A stretch of 10,612 nucleotides of DNA from Deltaproteobacteria bacterium (lineage in GTDB: Bacteria > Desulfobacterota > Deferrisomatia > Deferrisomatales > Deferrisomataceae). A program made the position numbers and the translations under genes. The stretch covers positions 1-10,612 of the forward strand of contig JAADGT010000077.1 of assembly GCA_013152215.1 (NCBI GenBank), given 5' to 3'. Below are positions 6,251 through 10,612 of this stretch, one piece after another. How positions within the stretch are numbered: position 1 is the stretch's first letter; each line of letters opens with the position of its first letter. The notes below the pieces were generated by a model. It did no database searches. It saw nothing but the letters and a program-made list of their open reading frames with translations, and had not been told where the DNA came from.

Positions 6251-8494
6251 TCAGGCTGCGGCCCGGGGCGGGGCGGTCCTGCCCGCCAGCTCCAGGACCT
6301 GGTTCACGTCGAGGATCAGGGTCACCCGCCCGTCACCCAGGATCGTGGCTCCCGCCACCGCAGGGGTATCCGACAGGTACCCCCCCAGACTCTTGATCAC
6401 CACCTCCTCCTCCCCCAGGAGGCCGTCCACCACCACCCCAACCCGTTTCTCGGCGAGCCCGATCACCACCACGTATTCCCGTTCCGACCGGTCGTGGGGG
6501 GGCACGGCCAGCAGCCGCTCCAGGTACACCAGAGGCACCACCTGGTCCCGTAGGCGGAGCACGGGCACCCCGTCCAGGGGTTTCACCTGCCCCGGTTCGA
6601 CCCGTACGGTCTCCACCACGCTCACCAAGGGGATCGCGTACACCTCGGGGCCGCACCGGACGAGGAGGGCCTGGATGATGGCCAGGGTGAGTGGGATCCT
6701 GAGCTCCACCCTCGTGCCCCGTCCGGGCTCCGAGTCGATCTCGATCAGGCCGTTGAGCTGCTGGATGTTCGTGCGCACCACGTCCATGCCCACGCCCCGG
6801 CCGCTCACGTTCGACACCTTCTCCGCCGTGGAGAAGCCTGGGGCGAACACCAGGTTGAACGCCTCCTTGGGCGACAGCGCGGCCGCGTCCTGGGCGGTGA
6901 GCAGCCCCTTCTCCACGGCCTTGGCCTTCAGCCGCTCCGGGTCCATGCCCCGCCCGTCGTCAGCCACCTCCACCACGATGTGGTTCCCCTCGTGACGGGC
7001 CGACAACCGGATCACCCCGTCCCGGGGCTTCCCGGCCCGTTCCCGTTCCTCCGGAGGCTCCACCCCGTGGTCCGCGGCGTTACGGATCAGGTGGACGAGG
7101 GGATCCCCGATCACCTCCACCACCGATTTGTCCAGCTCTGTGCCTTCGCCCTCCACCTCCAGTCGAACCCCCTTGCCCAGGTTGCGCGAGAGATCCCGCA
7201 CCATCCGGGGAAATTTACGGAACACCTTGCCGATCGGCACCAACCGTGTCTTCATGACGGCCAGCTGGAGGTCCGAGGCCACCAGGTCTACCTGGGCGGA
7301 GGTCTCCCCCAGGGCCTCGACCAGGTCCTCTCCCGGCCACCGCTCCTCCGCCTCGGCCCGGAGCCGGGCCAGGCGGTTCTTCGCCAGCACCAGCTCTCCC
7401 ACCAGGTTCATCAGGGTGTCCAGGCGCCCCACGTCCACCCGCACGGTCTGTTCGGGGGCCGCCCGGCGCATCTGATTCTGGCGGGCCAGGCCCCGCTCGA
7501 CCGCCTCGGGGGAAACCGCCTTCTGTTCCACCAGCACCTGTCCCAGCGGTTTCCCGTCCTTCTGGCTCTCCAGTGCCTTCTCCACCGCCTCCGGCGGCAC
7601 CCCTTCCTGCTCCACCAGGATCTCCCCGAGCCTCTTGGGTCGACCGCTCTCCACGGCCCCGGCGAGGGCCCCCAGCACATCGTCCACGGCCGGGCCGGGG
7701 CGGTCGGCCTGGGCCGCATCGAGGAGCTTGCGGAGCCGGTCCACGGCCTCGAGCACCACGTCCATGACCTCGCCCGAGGCCACCATCTCACCCCGGCGCA
7801 GCTTGTTGAACACGTCCTCGACCCGATGGGTCACCCGGCTGATCGCGTCGAACCCGAGGAACGAGCTGGACCCCTTCAGGGTGTGGGCGGCCCGGAAGAT
7901 CTTGTTGAGCAGCTCCGAGTCGTCCGGAGACTCCTCGAGGGCCACCAGATCCTGCTCCAGCTCCTCCATCAGCTCCCAGGCCTCGACGAAGAACTCCTGC
8001 ACCACCTCGTCGTCCGCTGCGGGGCGGTCGGAGGGTGGGGCGGAAGGGGCCTCCGGCGAAGGGGCCGGCTTCGTTTCGTTCGGAGCCGGCTCCTCCCCCC
8101 GGGCGGCCGCCTCGAGGGCCTCGACGGCGGGCCCTGGGTCGGTACGGGTCTGCCCGTCGGCCTCCAGCTCGTTGAGCAGGGCCGCGATCACGTCGTGGGC
8201 CCGGAGAAGGCCGGCGGCCAAGGCCGGGGTGAAGGGCCGTTCCCCCCGCTTCACCGGCCCCAGGGCGGTCTCGGCGGCGTGGGTCACCGCCTCCACGGTC
8301 CGGAACCCCATCAGACCCGCCCCCCCTTTGATCACGTGCATTTGTCGGTACAGGTCGGACCGCAGCTCGGGATCGTCGTCCCCCCGCTCGACGGCGAGGA
8401 GGATCTCGGAGGCCCGCTCCAGGCACTCCCGGGCGTCGGCCAGATAGTCCGGGAGGAGCTCCACCACCTCCGGGGACACGCGGTCGGGTTCCAT
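6251..8494 (-). CDS. cheA: CheA chemotaxis histidine kinase with two Hpt domains
   Basis: 747 residues. First Hpt (about 1-112) with H53 in MHVIKGGAG; a Pro/Ala/Glu-rich linker (about 115-162); second Hpt (about 163-262) with H204 in AAHTLKGSSSFLGF; then two tandem copies of an 'LGEILVEQ...PEAVEKALESQ' unit (about 288-341). P3 dimerisation follows (about 348-410, from VRVDVGRLDTLMNLVGELVL). P4 ATPase has N472 in HLIRNAADHGVE, DDGRGMD (512-518) and GRGVGMDVV (565-573). The C-terminal P5/CheW-like domain runs from about 605 to 735. It autophosphorylates and passes phosphate to CheY and CheB. A standard CheY-docking P2 domain is not recognisable; the tandem repeats occupy that position. The start is ATG 8494, with GGAGGAGG at 8500-8507, 23 bases after the upstream cheR; the open frame up to 9388 is a shadow of that gene. 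All catalytic motifs look intact. Confidence 0.96.
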   Translation of the reverse strand: MEPDRVSPEVVELLPDYLADARECLERASEILLAVERGDDDPELRSDLYRQMHVIKGGAGLMGFRTVEAVTHAAETALGPVKRGERPFTPALAAGLLRAHDVIAALLNELEADGQTRTDPGPAVEALEAAARGEEPAPNETKPAPSPEAPSAPPSDRPAADDEVVQEFFVEAWELMEELEQDLVALEESPDDSELLNKIFRAAHTLKGSSSFLGFDAISRVTHRVEDVFNKLRRGEMVASGEVMDVVLEAVDRLRKLLDAAQADRPGPAVDDVLGALAGAVESGRPKRLGEILVEQEGVPPEAVEKALESQKDGKPLGQVLVEQKAVSPEAVERGLARQNQMRRAAPEQTVRVDVGRLDTLMNLVGELVLAKNRLARLRAEAEERWPGEDLVEALGETSAQVDLVASDLQLAVMKTRLVPIGKVFRKFPRMVRDLSRNLGKGVRLEVEGEGTELDKSVVEVIGDPLVHLIRNAADHGVEPPEERERAGKPRDGVIRLSARHEGNHIVVEVADDGRGMDPERLKAKAVEKGLLTAQDAAALSPKEAFNLVFAPGFSTAEKVSNVSGRGVGMDVVRTNIQQLNGLIEIDSEPGRGTRVELRIPLTLAIIQALLVRCGPEVYAIPLVSVVETVRVEPGQVKPLDGVPVLRLRDQVVPLVYLERLLAVPPHDRSEREYVVVIGLAEKRVGVVVDGLLGEEEVVIKSLGGYLSDTPAVAGATILGDGRVTLILDVNQVLELAGRTAPPRAAA
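7472..7633 (-). repeat. Tandem protein repeat within CheA (two MshEN-like 'LGEILVEQ' units)
   Basis: Two adjacent units of about 28 codons read RLGEILVEQEGVPPEAVEKAL and PLGQVLVEQKAVSPEAVERGL, each followed by a Gln-containing helix end. The pattern LGxxLVEx...(V/I)(S/P)PExVExxL resembles the repeat of the N-terminal domain of type II/IV secretion ATPases (GspE/PilB/MshE), some of which bind cyclic di-GMP. The repeat is visible directly. Assigning it to that family is recognition by eye, and ligand binding is only a possibility. Confidence 0.6.
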
Positions 8495-8517
8495 GGACAC
8501 CTCCTCCTGGACGGACC

Positions 8518-9396
8518 TCACGGGACGGGCGGCTTCAGGTAGCCCATCGCCCCGGGGAAATGGACCAGCTTGAACTCGTCGGTGATGCCGTGGAGCGACT
8601 CGCTGTGCCCCACGAACAGGTACCCGCCCGGGTCCAGGGCCCGATAGAAGTGGGCCACGAACCTCCGCTTGGCCGGCTTGTCGAAGTAGATGAGGGCGTT
8701 GCGGCAGAAGATCGTCTGGAACCCCCTCATGCGGCCCATGCGGAGGTCGTCCGCGAAGTTCAGCAGGCCGAACTCCACCAGGTTGCGGACCTCTTCCTTC
8801 ACGCGGAAGCGGTCCGGCCCCAACACGTCGAAGTACTTCTGTGCGTAGTACGCCGGGGTCCCCCGGAACGAGTACCGGGTGTACTCCGCCCCCCGGGCCT
8901 TCTGGATCATGGAGTGTGCGATGTCCGTCCCGTAGATGCGCACGTCCCAGCCCCCCAGGCCGGGCCCCAGGGTCTCGAGGATCAGCATGGCCAAGGTGTA
9001 GGGCTCTTCCCCCGAGGAGCACGCCGCGCTCCACAGCCGGAGGCTCCGTCGGCCGCGCTTCTTGAGGCCTTCGATCAGCCGGGGCAGCACCTGGCGCTGG
9101 AACGCCTCCAGTTGAGCCCGGTGCCGGAAGAAGGACGTCTCGTGGGTGGTGACCGCGTCGAGCAGGTTCATGAGGGCCGACCGGCCCCGCGTGGGGGAGC
9201 GGAGCAGCCCCAGGTACTGGGCCACGGTCTCGGCCCCCGCCTGCTCCATGCACCGGGCCAGCCGGTTCTCGAGGAGGTACTTCTTGTTCTCCGCGAAGTA
9301 CAGCCCGCTGCGTTCGTAGAGGAAGTCTCGGAGCGCCCGGAACTCCTCGGCCGACAGGCTCACGGCGCCCTGGCGCAGGTTGGCGCACCCGGTCAC
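8518..9396 (-). CDS. cheR: CheR-type chemoreceptor glutamate methyltransferase (first of two in the operon)
   Basis: 292 residues, complete. The N-terminal domain begins around LSAEEFRALRDFLYERSGLYF and ends in VTTHETSFFRHRAQLEAF; the first Asn of the usual NxTxFFR is His here, while Thr and the Phe-Phe-Arg are kept. The methyltransferase domain shows LWSAACSSGEEPYTLAMLI, IYGTDIAHSMIQKA, FRGTPAYYAQKYF, IFCRNALIYFDKPAKRRF and LDPGGYLFVGHSESL. It uses S-adenosylmethionine to methylate receptor glutamates. The start is GTG 9396, which overlaps the stop of the HDOD gene (GTGA) and follows GGGGAGGGAG; an in-frame GTG 13 codons later has a weaker site. It is clearly diverged from the second CheR of the operon rather than a recent duplicate. 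It precedes cheA by 23 bases. Confidence 0.94.
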   Translation of the reverse strand: MTGCANLRQGAVSLSAEEFRALRDFLYERSGLYFAENKKYLLENRLARCMEQAGAETVAQYLGLLRSPTRGRSALMNLLDAVTTHETSFFRHRAQLEAFQRQVLPRLIEGLKKRGRRSLRLWSAACSSGEEPYTLAMLILETLGPGLGGWDVRIYGTDIAHSMIQKARGAEYTRYSFRGTPAYYAQKYFDVLGPDRFRVKEEVRNLVEFGLLNFADDLRMGRMRGFQTIFCRNALIYFDKPAKRRFVAHFYRALDPGGYLFVGHSESLHGITDEFKLVHFPGAMGYLKPPVP

Positions 9397-10274
9397 GGCT
9401 CCCTCCCCAGCTTCGCCAGGGCCCGAGCCATCTCGACCTCCTGGTCCAGCTGCAGCGTGAACCGGGCCAGGTCCAGGTCCTCCAGGTGGGGCTGCCGCTC
9501 CACCAGAAGGGCCCAGGCGGGATCGTCGGAGAAGCACACCGCCACCCGATCCCCCCCGAACCCGATCTGTTTGACCTTGGCGAACAGGTCGGCCAGGTGC
9601 ACCACGGCCGCCACCTCGTGCTCCTCTCCCGCGTCGCTGGGCTCGTGGTGGTACCGGATGGCGCTGCGAAGCGGGGTCGGAAACCCCCAACGCTCGGCGA
9701 TCCATCCCCCCAGCTCCGCGTGGTGGGTGCCGAACACCTCCGGCTCCACCTCCCACAGGGAGACCTGGCGCCGGGCCGCCAGGTCCAGGCACCGGCCGAA
9801 CTCCTGGGGGAAGTGATGGCCCAGCAGGATCTTGCCCACGTCGTGGAGCAGGCCGGCCGCGTACTCGGTACCCGACACCGGTAGCCTGAGCAGACGGGTC
9901 ATGGTCTCCGCGATCAGGGCCACCCCGGCCGAGTGCTCCCAGAACCGGTCCCACCGGAAGGTCTCGCCTCCGTAAGACCCCGAGAAGTCCCGGATCAGGG
10001 ACAGCGACAGGGCGATGTTGCGAACCTGGGCCATTCCCAAGAGGGCCACCGCCCGCTCCACCGAGGCCACCTCCCCCCGGAGCCCGTAAAAGGGGGAGTT
10101 GGCCAGCCGCAGAACCTTGGCGGCGAGGGACGGGTCGTTCTCCACCGCTGCCGCGACCTTCCCGAAGTCCGCCGAGGGGTCCCCGGCCAGGCGCATGACC
10201 TCGGCCGCCACCGCTCCGATGGTAGGAAGCTCCCCGGACCGCTCGATCACCTCCACCACCCGCTCCAAGCTCAC
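9393..10274 (-). CDS. HDOD-domain signalling protein
   Basis: 293 residues, HDOD (HD-related output) domain over about 8-215. Visible hallmarks are LPTIGAVAAEVMRLAGDP (about 16-33), the helix VENDPSLAAKVLRLANSPFYG (about 44-64), AVALLGMAQVRNIAL, H114 in FWEHSAGVALIAE, H144-D145 in AAGLLHDVGKILLG, FGTHHAELGGWIAERWGFP (181-199) and RYHHEP (207-212). The C-terminal 80 residues are less conserved. HDOD proteins are usually non-enzymatic or of unknown activity and often sit in chemotaxis, motility and cyclic-di-GMP networks. Several His/Asp positions expected for metal binding are present here, so catalysis cannot be excluded. The start is GTG 10274, in a GTGA overlap with the cheB stop and 7 bases after GGGAGG; the stop overlaps the cheR start in the same way. 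Its role in adaptation or output is unknown. Confidence 0.9.
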   Translation of the reverse strand: MSLERVVEVIERSGELPTIGAVAAEVMRLAGDPSADFGKVAAAVENDPSLAAKVLRLANSPFYGLRGEVASVERAVALLGMAQVRNIALSLSLIRDFSGSYGGETFRWDRFWEHSAGVALIAETMTRLLRLPVSGTEYAAGLLHDVGKILLGHHFPQEFGRCLDLAARRQVSLWEVEPEVFGTHHAELGGWIAERWGFPTPLRSAIRYHHEPSDAGEEHEVAAVVHLADLFAKVKQIGFGGDRVAVCFSDDPAWALLVERQPHLEDLDLARFTLQLDQEVEMARALAKLGREP

Positions 10275-10612
10275 GATACCGCCTCCCGGATCGCGGGCGC
10301 GATGCGGTCGATGGGGAGCACCGCATCGGCCACGCCCGCCTCCACCACGGCCCGGGGCATCCCGTACACCACGCAGGTCTCGGGGCTCTGGGCCACCACG
10401 GCCCCACCCCGCGCCTTGATCGCTGCCGCACCCTGGGCGCCGTCCGAACCCATGCCGGTCAGGACCACCGCCAGGGCGTCCGGCACCGGGACCTCGGCCA
10501 CCGAGCGAAAGGTCACGTCCACGCTGGGCCGGTGCAAAGTGTCCGCCGGCCGTTCCGTGACCCGGAGCACCAGCCCCCGCCCGTCTCGGCGGACCACCAC
10601 GTGCCGGCCCCC
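10271..10612 (-). CDS. cheB: CheB protein-glutamate methylesterase, C-terminal part (5' end outside window)
   Basis: Only the last 113 residues are in the window; the gene continues beyond the right edge. The sequence opens with GGRHVVVRRDGRGL, the strand that follows the active-site His loop in CheB. It then has the HRPSVDVTFRSVAE helix and AVVLTGMGSDGAQGAAAIKARGG, which contains the catalytic Asp in TGMGSDG. VVAQSPETCVVYGMPRAVVEAG and a final amphipathic helix complete the esterase domain. It removes methyl groups from receptor glutamates and deamidates glutamines, opposing CheR. The receiver domain and the catalytic Ser and His lie outside and cannot be checked. Its stop forms a GTGA overlap with the HDOD gene, so it is part of the same operon, and the operon promoter must be further right. 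Confidence 0.94.
   Translation of the reverse strand, partial: GGRHVVVRRDGRGLVLRVTERPADTLHRPSVDVTFRSVAEVPVPDALAVVLTGMGSDGAQGAAAIKARGGAVVAQSPETCVVYGMPRAVVEAGVADAVLPIDRIAPAIREAVS

Noticed and set aside
5376..6995. Long open frame on the plus strand (539 codons) opposite the AAA+ gene and cheA
   Set aside because: It spans the ends of two well-supported minus-strand genes and its translation is Pro/Arg/Ser-rich without motifs.
6980..8542. Long open frame on the plus strand (520 codons) opposite cheA
   Set aside because: A shadow of cheA; the composition (His/Leu/Gly/Pro-rich) is that of a complementary frame and no domain is visible.
8560..9816. Open frame on the plus strand (418 codons) opposite the first cheR and the HDOD gene
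   Set aside because: It crosses the boundary of two real genes and has no ribosome site or domain.
9397..10431. N-terminal extension of the first CheR
   Set aside because: It overlaps the HDOD gene completely. GTG 9396 with a strong ribosome site and GTGA overlap gives a normal CheR.

Overview
The window is gene-dense, very GC-rich bacterial DNA with strong G/C preference at third codon positions. The gene content suggests a motile, flagellated bacterium: a chemotaxis operon with CheX, a CheA carrying two Hpt domains, and a FliK-like protein paired with a stand-alone FlhB C-terminal domain. That combination is most familiar from Desulfobacterota / 'deltaproteobacterial' lineages. This placement is an inference from gene content; no rRNA or other marker is present. 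I see no tRNA, rRNA, CRISPR array, insertion sequence or broken gene.

Left part (1-2316, + strand): about 226 bases of non-coding DNA hold a candidate control region with a perfect 10-bp direct repeat (TCCTGTCCAC, 21-bp period), a GGGGATCCCC palindrome and a GC hairpin. A two-component pair follows: an OmpR-family response regulator (227-901) and a HAMP-containing membrane histidine kinase (898-2316), coupled by a GTGA overlap. The sequences are of the CusR/CusS-like 'heavy-metal' type, but the periplasmic sensor has no Cys or Met, so the signal is open.

Right part (2283-10612, all - strand): one long chemotaxis operon, read right to left. The order is cheB (5' end outside the window), an HDOD-domain protein, a first cheR, cheA, a degenerate sigma-54-activator-like AAA+ protein, a second cheR, cheW, cheX, a FliK-like hook-length protein and a stand-alone FlhB C-terminal-domain protein. 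Nearly all junctions overlap: GTGA or TTGA four-base overlaps at four of them, longer overlaps at three, and gaps of only 23 and 35 bases on either side of cheA. The last gene converges on the kinase gene and overlaps its end by 34 bases.

Together the chemotaxis genes give the core kinase and coupling protein (CheA, CheW), both adaptation activities (two CheR methyltransferases and the CheB methylesterase) and a CheY-P phosphatase (CheX). No CheY and no receptor gene lie in the window, so these must be elsewhere. The two export-switch genes at the operon tail link chemotaxis to flagellar assembly. The most unusual gene is the AAA+ protein at 5346-6215. It keeps a Fis-type DNA-binding helix-turn-helix, but it lacks the GAFTGA loop, appears to have lost the Walker B Asp-Glu, and lacks one arginine finger. 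It is therefore unlikely to be a normal sigma-54 activator. CheA is also unusual in carrying two Hpt domains, with a tandem 'LGEILVEQ'-type repeat where the CheY-docking P2 domain usually lies.
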